NCBI GenBank assembly: GCA_022592445.1
Contig: JABYQR010000014.1
Span: forward strand, 220,513-284,512
Origin: Cytidiella melzeri
Taxonomy: Eukaryota; Basidiomycota; Agaricomycetes; Polyporales; Irpicaceae
Length of the DNA: 64,000 bases
Direction: 5' to 3'
Shown here: piece after piece, positions 1 through 10,247 of the stretch
Layout of the letters: each line of letters opens with the position of its first letter
Position numbering within the stretch: the first letter of the stretch is position 1
Notes under the pieces: model-generated
The model's input: the letters and a program-made list of their open reading frames with translations, nothing else
Database searches by the model: none
What the model was told of the DNA's origin: nothing
Program-made: the position numbers and the translations under genes

Positions 1-1823
1 GTGATTTAGAGTAGAAGGCTACTGGATGCCACAGCTTGTCAGCTGGGTCCAGTTGTGATAGTACCGCTCCTGTAGCAAAGTCGCTAGCGTCTGTTTCCAG
101 ACGGAAAGGGTTTTCGTCATCTGGTATCCTCAGAATGGGTGCTGACGTAAAAGCCTGTTTCAGACTTTGGAAGGCCTGTTCCTGAGTATCTTTCCAGATC
201 CAGGGTTGGTCCTTCTTTGTAAGAATAGTGAGCGGTTTCGCATGTTTAGCAAAGTCCTTAATGAAACGCCATAGAAGTTGGCGAAGCCTAAGAAGGCTTG
301 GACTTGCTTAACCTTTTCAGGTCGCGGCCACTCAGTAACTCCGGTGAGTTTGGCTGGATCCATCTTGATGTGTCCGTGAGAAATGATCATGCCTAGATAT
401 TCAATGCGATCTTTTTCAAAAAAGCATTTTTCTGGTTTGGCAAATAGATCGTTCTCGCCTAGCGCTTGAGCACTTCCTGTGTGATGCGACGGTTTTCCTT
501 CTTGTCTTCAGTGAAGATAAGGATGTCGTCGAGATACACCATGACATGTCCTTCCAAGATCAAATCACTCAGAATTTCATTCATCATGGCTTGGAATGTT
601 GCAGGTGCGTTGCTAAAACCAAAGTACATCACCTTGGCTTCGAAAAGACCACAGTGTGTGATGAACACCGTCTTCCACTCGTCACCCTTTCAGATGCAAC
701 ATTATTGTATCCCCATCTAAGATCAATCTTGGAGAAGACCTTAGCCTTGCTTAACAAATTGATTAAGTCATTGATGCAAGGTAAGGGGTACCGGTTTTTC
801 ACGGTGATGTCATTCAGTTTTCAGTAGTCTTGCACGAGGCGCAACGAGCCATATTTCTTCTTGACAAAGAACACAGGTGCTGCAATCGGACTCTTTGATT
901 TGCGGATGTAACCTTTGCGGAGTTTCTCTTTGATCCATTGATCTAGAGAATTCTTTTCCATTGGAGACAGCGGGTATGGTTTAGCCGCTTTCGGAAGGGA
1001 GGCACCTTCCTCAAATTGATCGCGTGATCGTACGGTTTGCGTAACGGCATGTGCTCTGATTTTTCTCTGAAAAGACGTCACCAAATTCCCATAGGTATCT
1101 TGGTACTAATGGCTTCCAATTGACAGATTCTTGTTTGTCAAAGCCGTCTTCAAAGCCCTCATCTGCCTTTCCAGAAAGTTCAGCAATCATTTCTGCTATT
1201 TCTTGGTCTTCTGGACTGTCTAAGTCGATCCAGTGGATGTGAGGGTTGTCCGGGTCGACATTTCCTATTCCGTCCAGGTTGTCTGACACCGAACGTCCCT
1301 TAGGTAACTCAAGTTCATCGATCTCTTCTTGAGTTACAGTGATGTTTTTACGAGCTCTTGGGGCACAGAGTTCAGGACATCTGGTAAATCTCCACTCGCC
1401 ATTTGCCCAATCTATCTCCGGATTGTGGCGGCGTAAGAAGGTCATCCCGATAATCATTTGTTTACTACCGAGATCAGTGACGAGCATGTGTTGTCTTGCT
1501 CTGTGCAAACCTATTTCTAGGTATGCACGTACTGAGTGAGTGATTTGACCATCTTTATTGGGAGTACCGTCGACGTTGATGACGTTAAACGGTGATGCCA
1601 GTTGATTTGTTACCAGATTGTTACTTTCAACCACTGACTTACTGATGAACGTGGTTGTGGCTCCTGAATCTACCAGAGCTTCGACCTGCACTTTCTTTCC
1701 ATATACCCAAATTGTAACCGGTAGAAAAAATGAATTCTTTGAACACGCTACATTTTTGACAGTATCTACGGTACAAAGATCGAGGGTATCAGGGCCTAAG
1801 CGTTCATGTTCGCAGGGAGTCAC
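1..1823 (-). pseudogene. A1 pol: protease, reverse transcriptase, start of RNase H (broken, partial)
   Basis: The protein reads protease with the active-site motif DSGA (near 1665), then RT with VYLDDILIF (near 535), then the connection region and the beginning of RNase H. This is the Ty3/gypsy order. In the cell it would mature the polyprotein and copy the RNA into DNA in virus-like particles. It is disabled: single-base deletions relative to A2 lie near 268, 460, 700 and 1014. Two in-frame TGA codons, one in the position where family C has Arg in VQDYRKLN and one just before KGDE, are shared with A2. Integrase lies outside the window. Confidence 0.85.
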
Positions 1824-3281
1824 ATGACGCTTCGGAAAAAATCCTTGCCCTTGGTCGGCTTTTTCCCTTTACCCTTGTCGGGGACGGGTGAGGAGTTGAA
1901 GGTTCATCATCTTCGGTTGGAACCTCCTCAATATGAGCCGCCAATTCAAGGCGCGCGGTATTTACGTTTTTTGTTTTAGACGACGAAGCCTTAGGGGCTT
2001 CGGCCTCGCTGTCCGTCCAGAGTCCTCGGCATCTGCTGCCCGAATCTTCTTCGGTGCCGAAGACTTGCCATCCTTCTTCACTTCCTTCTTCTTATCGTCG
2101 GGCTTCTTCTTAAGGCCGTTGAGGTTGCACTCATCCGTGTTATGTGCTTTGACTTATGGATGTGGCAGAACATTTCCGACTTTTCAGTCGAGTTCACCTC
2201 TTTGCCCTTGCCCTTGTTCCGCTTCTCATTCTTCTTCTTCTTTTTGTCCGCTGAGTCCACCTCCATAGGAGTGGACGTATCCTTTTCCTTCGCAAAGATC
2301 TGGCCCTGCGCTTTCTCCGGATAGACCTTCTTGTGGATGTCGAGCAAGAGGTCGAGGAACTGAGGCCAAGTTGTCGGAATTTGATTTTCATCTTTTCCGA
2401 TCATAACGAGCCTCATATCCTTCTCGATGACGTGCTTGAGCTTGTGAATAAGCAAGTCGTCCTCGTATCCAGAAAGCCTGCCAAGCGTACGGAAGCGTTC
2501 CGCGTACTTGATGAAGTTCTTGTGTGCCAGATCTGTATTGTTGAACAAGGCATTGAGCTCCTTTCGAGCACCTTCCTTGTCGTCCCGTTGCCCGTATTGT
2601 ACCTTGAGCTCGTTTTCGAACTCTTCCCACGTTCCGATTGTTTGACCCTTCGTGAGCTTCTTGATCCACGGCTCCATGTATTGAGCCGCCGCGCCTGAGA
2701 GCCGGTTCATCGCGACGGCAATACGTTGCCTGTCAGTAGCAACGTTCTCGTGGACAAGCCACAGAGAGATCTTGTTCAACCACTCGTTGAACTTGACCTT
2801 GCCGTCAGTGCCGTTGAATTCCGGAGGTTCGCCAATCTTGGGCTGGCGCGAAGATCCTCCTTGTCCTTGAGACAAGGGAAGCTGATTAATCTGGTTGACC
2901 ACATTTGTGATCGTCGTTTTGACCATATCCAGGTCAGTGTCCATGCGCTGGACTTGGGTGTCAGCAGCGCACTGCGAATATAGGTCTTGAGCGACCTTAT
3001 CCACATATTCCTGGAGGTTATCCTCCAGGAGCGACAGCTGGTTGTTCCAGATAAGAACCATCTGATTCATCATGTTATGGACTATGGCAGCAGTTGCTCC
3101 TCCTTCAACCGTACGAGTAAAAGCCCTTTGGGCCGTGTTCAGGTTGTGGAAAATATGCTGCTCAAAGTTTTCCACCGAAGGGTTGTAAACAATTGGGTGA
3201 TCTTGCCAAAAGTCACGGAGTGGGTGAGGTTAGAGGCAGCAGCGGGGCAGCGTTGGATCCGGCGTTAGATTGAGAGGCCAT
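1824..3281 (-). pseudogene. A1 gag (broken)
   Basis: Gag precursor of family A. The probable ATG is at 3281-3279, matching the start seen in A3 at 10180. The main open block is 3175-2078, with a helical capsid-like region and a lysine-rich C-terminal part holding a degenerate zinc-knuckle-like segment (FCHIHKSK). Gag would form the retrotransposon particle and bind its RNA. Protease follows in the same reading frame, so family A appears to use one gag-pol frame, unlike family C. A1 lacks one base near 3249 and another near 2148, both compared with A2/A3, so the frame is broken twice. Confidence 0.8.
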
Positions 3282-3451
3282 TGCTTCTAATTTCTTAGTT
3301 AGCAAAGGATAAGCGAAATACTATTTCTAGTATAAGAAGAAGAGAAAACACCACTTTTCACACATTGAACTCTTGTCAGAGTTGTTTTCACACATTAAAT
3401 CCTTTTCAGGAAGTTGTCACCAAATAAAATGAGGCTTGTCAGCCCATACTT

Positions 3452-4230
3452 TTATTCCATTTCTGCGTATACAAAGGCGTTCATTTCGAACAGCCCTTCT
3501 AGTAGTTCTAAGATATAACCCCATCTCCGGTGTATGTCCACAAAACTAATTCTACCCAAACTTTTCAAGTCCTTTTTCAACATTCTCCATTCCCTATTTG
3601 ACATCTTGTCCGTATGGTTCTCCTTGAACCACTGTTCTACCATGTAGACCCGACCGATCAGCAGCTGAACATTTTCGCGACGAGTGTTGAGCCGTGCATC
3701 GGAAGATTGGCCACCACTTGCGAAAGAGGCGTTAGCTTGTTGAGCACAGGCTCAAGCCTTTGACAGGCTGCTGTGATCATGGGTTCGTACTCCTGTTGAC
3801 GAAGCATAAGCTTCGTCTTACGGAAGTGGAGATTGGAGGGAAGAGGAGAGGGAGTGGGAATGTAAGCGCGTTGGTTGCGCTCTTCGATACGCTGAAGGAG
3901 AGTAAGCTTTTCAGCTTTCTCCTTCTCTTGCTTCTTGATACGACCAAGAAGACTTAGTTGAGACATGAGGTGGGAGACCTTTCTCATGCGGTCTTGGTCC
4001 TCCTCATGTTCAATGGTGGTGCGAGCCTGCTCTTCGAGGTCAATCCTCTTGATGAGAGGCTTGTTGTCAGGCTACTTGAGCCGGCGAGGCTTGCCAGCAT
4101 CCTTGAACTTGTCGAGTGTCTCCTTGGAGACGGTGAGACGTTCCTGAAGTCCGGTGACTTCATTACGGACAGGGATGGAGTAGGGGGCCTTGCGGCCAGA
4201 CCTAGCAGCGATGAAGCGGGAAATGGGCAT
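3452..4230 (-). pseudogene. A1 ORF0, accessory gene upstream of gag (broken)
   Basis: A reading frame of about 260 codons lies between the leader and gag, starting at the ATG at 4230 (MPISRFIAARSG) or at an in-frame ATG at 4275. No known function is recognised. It is lysine- and glutamate-rich with probable coiled-coil (QEKEKAEKLTLLQRIEER), a proline-rich linker, then LHFRKTKL and a C-terminal block REWRMLKKDLKSLGRISF. These blocks align in the same order with the pre-gag ORFs of families C and D. A TAC-to-TAG change follows RRLK (compare KYPD in A3), and one base is missing near 3730. The homologous A3 copy at 9338-10009 carries different lesions. Confidence 0.7.
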
Positions 4231-4275
4231 GGTGACTGTGTGTGACAAAGTTAACCCGTCTACGTGCCTAGGCAC

Positions 4276-4596
4276 TCATGGGTTTCTAGTCCTGTTGTCT
4301 AGCTCTTATAACGAGCTGCCTGACACCAGACTCCACTATCGCCTGTGGGGAGGCACACTTTCATCATGTTGGCATAATGCCAACCCCTGCTCTGATCAGC
4401 TCTAGGAGCGTCGGGCGAGAGGGTGATTCAAGTTGTGCACATCAAGGCAAAGCCTAGACATGACTACCACTTAAAGCCTATGGTCCGGCTACCTCTATTT
4501 CTAGAGGATTTGTAGAGGGGCCCACGCACAGGCACAAGACCTAGAAGAAAGGGGAAAGAAACCTCCAGCACGTCCAGAGACGTGAGGGAGTAGGGG
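4276..4596 (-). other. A1 untranslated leader between primer site and ORF0
   Basis: About 320 bases of transcribed leader between the primer binding site and ORF0. I see no gene, repeat or stable structure beyond short AG- and CT-rich runs. Unlike families C and D, this leader contains several AUG triplets. Confidence 0.5.
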
Positions 4597-4608
4597 CAGT
4601 CTTATCCA
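4597..4608 (-). promoter_or_regulatory. A1 self-priming primer binding site
   Basis: The element-sense sequence TGGATAAGACTG begins 2 nt after the 5' LTR. It is the exact reverse complement of CAGTCTTATCCA at 4747-4736 in the LTR, which lies about 27 bp after a TATA box and is therefore the likely 5' end of the transcript. This is the arrangement known from Tf1/sushi elements, where the mRNA 5' end primes its own reverse transcription. Confidence 0.85.
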
Positions 4609-4735
4609 AATGTAACAGTTAAGGTTACTACTCACCAGGTAAGTTGATAAACTGAGGGGAGTTGATGGAGATAGAGAGTAAGAGGTGTGGTGAGCGAAGT
4701 ACTGTGAGGTACTGAGTAGTCCTAGTTCAACAGAG

Positions 4736-4781
4736 TGGATAAGACTGAGGGGATATGCCCTCAGGAGTGCCTCTATATATA
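4736..4781 (-). promoter_or_regulatory. Family A LTR core promoter: TATA box and predicted start
   Basis: TATATATA at 4781-4774 is followed about 27 bp downstream by CAGTCTTATCCA at 4747-4736, the 12-mer that pairs with the primer site. The same spacing is seen at 9202-9213 in the A3 LTR. The start site is inferred from spacing and complementarity only. Confidence 0.75.
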
Positions 4782-4986
4782 CATGAAGGGGAGGACCCCA
4801 GGTACTACCCTTAGACCCCTAATACCTACATGAGTAAGCGAAGTAATCTACCTTACTAAGCATGCCCTATGCCCTAGTGGTGCCACTTCAATAATCAACC
4901 AATAGCAATTGTCCCCATGACCTGACCCCATGACCCAGCTCCAAGGCTAGACTTGTTCTAGCTTGTTCTAAGACAAGGCTAGACTT

Positions 4987-5082
4987 TTCCAGAAGGTTCT
5001 ATGGACTATGACATCATCTAATGGAATGTTCTATATTATGACATCATAGTTCCAGCAAGTTCCACAATGTTCCAGAGAGTTC
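4987..5082 (-). promoter_or_regulatory. Heat-shock-element-like array in family A U3
   Basis: 4987-4999 reads TTCCAGAAGGTTC, a perfect three-unit alternating TTC/GAA element. At 5050-5082 four TTC units lie exactly 10 bp apart, which matches step-type heat shock elements. The perfect element is also in the A3 LTR at 8950-8962, and the 10-bp TTC ladder recurs in family C LTRs. HSF binding is inferred. Confidence 0.5.
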
Positions 5083-5336
5083 TATCATGTGATACACAGA
5101 TAAGGAAAGGAGCGCATCAGCGCATCAGAGACAGGAGGCGCATAAGCGCATCAATTGATAGGCACTGAGAATAAGCGCCGGAATAGGCGCCTGATAAGCG
5201 CCAGATAAGCGCTGGATAAGCGCCTAAATAGACACCGGATAAGCGCTGGATAAGCGCTTGACAAGCGCTTAAATATTCCCAATAATACCGTTGCCTGGTA
5301 AGGCAAGTCTTGTAGAAACATTGAAAATCTGTGACA

Positions 5337-7215
5337 GATAATAGCCAAAAACTCTTTATCGTATATCTCATAGTTACATTCATGGAGGTTGATTGATTTA
5401 GAGTAGAAGGCTACTGGGTGCCACAGCTTGTCAACTGGATCCAGTTGTGATAGTACCGCTCCTGTAGCAAAGTTGCTAGCATCTGTTTCCAGACAGAAAG
5501 GGTTTTTGTCATCTGGTATCCTCAGAATGGGTGCTGACATAAAAGCCTGTTTCAGACTTTGGAAGGCCTGTTCCTGAGCATCTTTCCAGATCCAGGATTG
5601 GTCCTTCTTTGTAAGAATAGTGAGCGGTTTCGCATGTTTAGCAAAGTCCTTAATGAAACGCCAATAGAAGTTGGCGAAGCCTAAGAAGGCTTGGACTTGC
5701 TTAACCTTTTCAGGTCGCGGCCACTCAGTAACTCCGGTGAGTTTGGCTGGATCCATCTTGATGTGTCCGTGAGAAATGATCATGCCTAGATATTCAATGC
5801 GATCTTTTTCAAAAAAGCATTTTTCTGGTTTGGCAAATAGATCGTTCTCGCCTAGGCGCTTGAGCACTTCCTGTGTGATGCGACGGTTTTCCTTCTTGTC
5901 TTCAGTGAAGATAAGGATGTCGTCGAGATACACCATGACATGTCCTTCCAAGATCAAATCACTCAGAATTTCATTCATCATGGCTTGGAATGTTGCAGGT
6001 GCGTTGCTAAAACCAAAGTACATCACCTTGGCTTCGAAAAGACCACAGTGTGTGATGAACACCGTCTTCCACTCGTCACCCTTTCAGATGCAAACATTAT
6101 TGTATCCCCATCTAAGATCAATCTTGGAGAAGACCTTAGCCTTGCTTAACAAATTGATTAAGTCATTGATGCAAGGTAAGGGGTACCGGTTTTTCACGGT
6201 GATGTCATTCAGTTTTCAGTAGTCTTGCACGAGGCGCAACGAGCCATATTTCTTCTTGACAAAGAACACAGGTGCTGCAATCGGACTCTTTGATTTGCGG
6301 ATGTAACCTTTGCGGAGTTTCTCTTTGATCCATTGATCTAGAGAATTCTTTTCCATTGGAGACAGCGGGTATGGTTTAGCCGCTTTCGGAAGGGAGGCAC
6401 CTTCCTCAAATTTGATCGCGTGATCGTACGGTTTGCGTAACGGCATGTGCTCTGATTTTTCTCTGAAAAGACGTCACCAAATTCCCATAGGTATCTTGGT
6501 ACTAATGGCTTCCAATTGACAGATTCTTGTTTGTCAAAGCCGTCTTCAAAGCCCTCATCTGCCTTTCCAGAAAGTTCAGCAATCATTTCTGCTATTTCTT
6601 GGTCTTCTGGACTGTCTAAGTCGATCCAGTGGATGTGAGGGTTGTCCGGGTTGACACTTCCTATTCCGTCCAGGTTGTCTGACACCAAACGCCCCTTAGG
6701 TAACTCAAGTTCATTGATCTCTTCTTGAGTTACAGTGATGTTTTTACGAGCTCTTGGGGCACAGAGTTCAAGACATCTGGTAAATCTCCACTCGCCATTT
6801 GCCCAATCTATCTCCGGATTGTGGCAGCGTAAGAAGGTCACCCCAATAATCATTTGTTTACTACCGAGATCAGTAACAAGCATGTGTTGTCTTGCTCTGT
6901 GCAAACCTATTTCTAGGTATGCACGTACTGAATGAGTGATTTGACCATCTTTATTGGGAGAAAGTCAATGTTGATGATGTTAAACGGTGATGCCAGTTGA
7001 TTTGTGACCAGATTGTTACTTTCAACCACTGACTTACTGATGAACATGGTTGTGGCTCCAGAATCTACCAGAGCTTCGACCTGCACTTTCTTTCCACATA
7101 CCCAAATTGTAACCGGTTAGAAAAAATGAATTCCTTGAACGCGCTACATTTTTGACAGTATTTACGGTACAAAGATCAAGGGTATCAGGGCCTAAGCATT
7201 CATGTTTGCAGGGAG
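5337..7215 (-). pseudogene. A2 pol: protease, RT, RNase H (broken by the A1 insertion)
   Basis: Second family A pol, close to A1 in sequence and in the same orientation. Protease, RT (VYLDDILIF near 5925) and RNase H (LETDASNFATGAVLSQ, then NYEIYDKEFLAII) are recognisable. RNase H stops abruptly at 5337 against the A1 LTR, and the frame then reads nonsense from the LTR. The two TGA codons of A1 RT are also present here, so they predate the split of the two copies. A frameshift near 7118 separates gag from protease. The remaining RNase H and integrase should lie left of A1, outside the window. Confidence 0.82.
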
Positions 7216-8634
7216 TCTCATGATCCTTCAAAAAAAAATCCTTGCCCTTGGTCGGCTTTTTCTCTTTACCCTTGTCAGGAGACAGGTGAGGAGTCAAAGG
7301 TTTATCATCTTCAGTTGGAACCTCCTCAATATGTGACGCCAATTCTAGGCGCGCGGTATTTATGTTCTTTGTTTTAGACAACAAAGCCTTAGGGGCTTTG
7401 GCCTCGCTGTCCGTTCCTGAGTTCTCGGCATCTGCTGCCCAAATCTTCTTCGGCGCCGAAGACTTGCCATCCTTCTTCCCTTCCTTCTTCTTCTTGTCGG
7501 GCTTCTTCTTGAGGCCGTTGAGGTTGCACTCATCCGTGTTATGTGCTTTTGACTTATGGATGTGGCAGAACATTTCCGACTTTTCAGTTGAGTTCACCTC
7601 CTTGCCCTTGCTCTTGTTCCGCTTGTCGTTCTTCTTCTTCTTCTTGTCTGCTGCATCCACCTCCATAGGAGTGGACGTATCCTTCTCCTTCGCAAAGATC
7701 TGGCCCTGCGCTTTCTCTGGATAGACCTTCTTGTGGATGTCGAGCAAGAGGTTGAGGAACTCAGGCCAAGTTGTCGGAATTTGATTTTCATCTTTCCTGA
7801 TCATAATGAGCCTCATATCCTTCTTGATGACGTGCTTGAGCTTATGCATAAGCAAGTTGTCCTCGTATCCAGAAAGCCTGCCAAGCGTACAGAAGTGTTC
7901 CGCATACTTGATGAAGTTCTTGTAGGCCAAATCTGTATTGTTGGACAAGGCGTTGAGCTCCTTTCGAGCACCCTCCTTGTCATCCCGTTGACCGTACTGT
8001 ACCTTGAGCTCATTTTCGAACTCTTCCCACGTTCCAATTGTTTGACCCTTTGTCAGCTTCTTGATCCACGGCTCCATGTATTGAGCCCCCGCACCTGAGA
8101 GCCGGTTCATTGCAACGGCAATACATTGCCTATCTGTAGCAACGTTCTCGTGGACAAGTCACAGAGAGATCTTGTTCAACCACTCGTTGAACTTGACCTT
8201 GCCGTCCGTGCCATTGAACTCCGGAGGTTTGCCAATCTTGGGCTGGTGTGAGGATCCTCCTTGTCCTTGAGACAAGGGAAGCTGGTTGATCTTGTTGACC
8301 AGATTTGTGATTGTCGTCTTGACCATGTCAAGGTCAGTGTCCATTTGCTGAACTTGTGTGTCTGCAGCACATTGTGAGTAAAGGTCTTGAGCGACCTTAT
8401 CGACGTATTGCTGGAGGTTATCCTCCAACAACGACAGCTGATTGTTCCATATGAGAACGATCTGGTTCATCATGTTGTGAACGATGGTTGTAGTTGCTTC
8501 TCCCTCAACTGTGCGGGTGAAAGCTTTTTGGGCTATGTTGAGATTGTGGAATATGTGCTGCTCGAAGTTCTCCACTGAAGGGTTGTAGACAATCAGTGTA
8601 ATTTTCCTGAAAGGAACCGAGTGGGTGAGGTTGA
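7216..8634 (-). pseudogene. A2 gag (broken, 5' end lost)
   Basis: Family A Gag with blocks VENFEQHIFHNLN and KFNEWLNKISL, a basic C-terminal region and the FCHIHKSKAHNTDEC knuckle-like segment. A TGG-to-TGA change near 8159 splits the frame (compare LWLVHEN in A1). The gag start, leader, ORF0 and LTR of A2 are missing because the plus-strand A3 LTR begins at 8635, inside what should be the first codons of gag. Confidence 0.8.
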
Positions 8635-9337
8635 TGTCGCAGATTTTCAATGTTTCTACAAGACTTGCCTTACCAGGCAATGGTATTATTGGGAATATTT
8701 AAGTGCTTATCCGGCGTCTATTTAGGCGCTTATCCAGCACTTATCCAGCGCTTATCAGGTGCTTATTCCGGCGCTTATTCTCAGTGCCTATCAATTGATG
8801 CGCTGATGTGCCTCCTACCTTTGATGCACTGATGCGCTCCTTTTCTTATCTGTGTATCACATGATAGAACTCTCTGGAACATTGTGGAACATGCTGGAAC
8901 TATGATGTCATAGTATAGAACATTCCATTAGATGATGTCATAGTTCTTAGAACCTTCTGGAAAAGTCTAGCCTTGTCTTAGAACAAGCTAGAACAAGTCT
9001 AGCCTTGGGACTGGGTCATGGGGTCAGGTCATGGGGACAATTGCTATTGGTTGATTATTGAAGTGGCACCACTAGGGCATAGGGCATGCTTAGTAAGGTA
9101 GATTACTTTGCTTACTCATGTAGGTATTAGGGGTCTTAGGGTAGTGCCTGGGGTCCTCCCCTTCATGTATATATAGAGGCACTCCTGAGGGCATATCCCC
9201 TCAGTCTTATCCACTCTGTTGAACCAGGACTACTCAGTACCCACCAGTACTTTGCTCACCACCACTCTAACTCTCTATCTCACCACATCCCCCTCAAGTT
9301 AACCAACTTATCTGGTGAGTGTAGCATTACTGTCACA
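8635..9337 (+). repeat. Family A LTR (5' LTR of A3), plus orientation
   Basis: Reverse-oriented copy of the LTR at 4611-5336. It starts TGTCGCAG and keeps the HSE-like element (8950-8962), the TATA box (about 9168-9175) and CAGTCTTATCCA (9202-9213). Its 3' end merges at 'CTGTCACA' directly into ORF0 codons, so the primer site and leader of A3 have been deleted. Confidence 0.82.
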
Positions 9338-10009
9338 GAGACTCTTGACAAGTTCAAAGATGCTGGCAAGCCTCGCCGGCTCAAATACCCCGACAACAAG
9401 CCCCTCATCAAGAGGATCAACCTCAAGGAGCAAGCTCGTACAACTATTGAGCACAAAGAGAACCAAGCTCGCATGAGCAAGGTCTCTAGTCTCATGTCCC
9501 AGTTTAGCCTTCTCAATCATATTGAGAAGCAAGAGAAGAAGGAAGCTGAAAAGCTTTCTCTTCTCCAGCGTATTGAGGAGCACAACAAACACGCCTACGT
9601 TCCCACTCCCACTCCTCTCCCCGCTCATCTCCACTTCTGTAAAACAAAGCTTATGCTTCATCAACAGGAGTTTGAACCAATGGTCACAGCAGCTTGCCGA
9701 TGGCTTGAGCCTGTGCTCAAGAAGTTGGATGCATCTTTTGCGAGTGGTGGGCAATCTTCTAGCCATCATCTCAACACTCGTTGAGAAAAGGCACAGCTGC
9801 TGATTGGTCATGTCTTCATGATTGAACAATGTTTCAAGGAGAATCACATGGACAAGATGACAAATAGGGAATGGAGAACGTTAAAAAAGGACCTAAAGAG
9901 TTTAGGCAGGATCAGTCTTGTAGACATACATCAAAGATGGGGTTATATCCTAGAGCTACTAGAAGGACTGTTCGATATGAACACCTTTGTATATGCGGAA
10001 ATGAAATAA
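9338..10009 (+). pseudogene. A3 ORF0, accessory gene upstream of gag (5' truncated)
   Basis: Plus-strand copy of the family A pre-gag ORF, beginning in the middle of the protein (ETLDKFKDAGKPRRLKYPD) right after the LTR. It runs through the coiled-coil-like segment, the PTPTPLP linker, LHFCKTKL and the C-terminal block REWRTLKKDLKSLGRIS, and ends at TAA at about 10007. It has one in-frame TGA after LNTR, where A1 has Arg. The lesions differ from those of A1, so comparing the two shows the ancestral frame was open throughout. Function is unknown. Confidence 0.7.
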
Positions 10010-10179
10010 AATGTATGGGCTGACAAGCCTCATTTTACTTGGTGACAACTTTCTGAAAAGGATTTAATGTGTGAAAACAACTCTGACAAGAGTTCAATGT
10101 GTGAAAAGTGGTGTTTCTTTGCTTCTTATACTAGAAATAGTGTTTCACTTATCCTTTGCTAACTAAAAAATTAGAAGCA

Positions 10180-10247
10180 ATGACCACTCAATCTAACGCC
10201 AAATCCAGTGCTGCCCCCGCTGCTACCAACCTCACTCACTCTGTTCC
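10180..10247 (+). pseudogene. A3 gag, first codons before the element D insertion
   Basis: ATG at 10180 (MTTQSNAKSSAAPAATN) begins family A Gag, 171 bases after the end of ORF0. The frame is cut at 10247 by the D LTR and continues at 27194 after D, reading SVP then FGKIT. This copy fixes the family A gag start, which is frameshifted in A1 and lost in A2. Confidence 0.8.

Larger units (their letters stand above)
1..5336 (-). mobile_element. Family A gypsy element A1, 5' part; runs off the left edge
   Basis: This minus-strand LTR retrotransposon reads, from right to left, 5' LTR (5336-4611), primer binding site, leader, ORF0, gag, protease, RT and the start of RNase H, which leaves the window at base 1. 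Gene order and domain sequences are those of Ty3/gypsy elements. The LTR lies directly against A2 RNase H sequence at 5337, so A1 appears to be inserted in an older copy of its own family. Its 3' LTR and the second copy of the target duplication should lie left of the window. Several single-base deletions and stop codons show it is dead. Confidence 0.88.
4611..5336 (-). repeat. Family A LTR (5' LTR of A1), 726 bp
   Basis: The element-sense ends are TGTCACAG and CTGTTACA, and the primer site follows immediately. Related copies are at 8635-9337 (plus) and 63163-63875 (minus). The U3 part holds a block rich in GATAAGCGC-like repeats (about 5110-5275), an array of TTC units, a TATA box and the transcript start motif. 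Confidence 0.9.

Noticed and set aside
2333..2698. Plus-strand ORFs of 80-120 codons opposite family A gag
   Set aside because: Antisense shadows of gag; the similar frames at 7733-8098 follow from sequence identity of the copies.
5110..5275. Possible replication origin from GATAAGCGC repeats
   Set aside because: The block lies within a transposon U3 and recurs in every family A LTR, so a retroelement promoter role is simpler.
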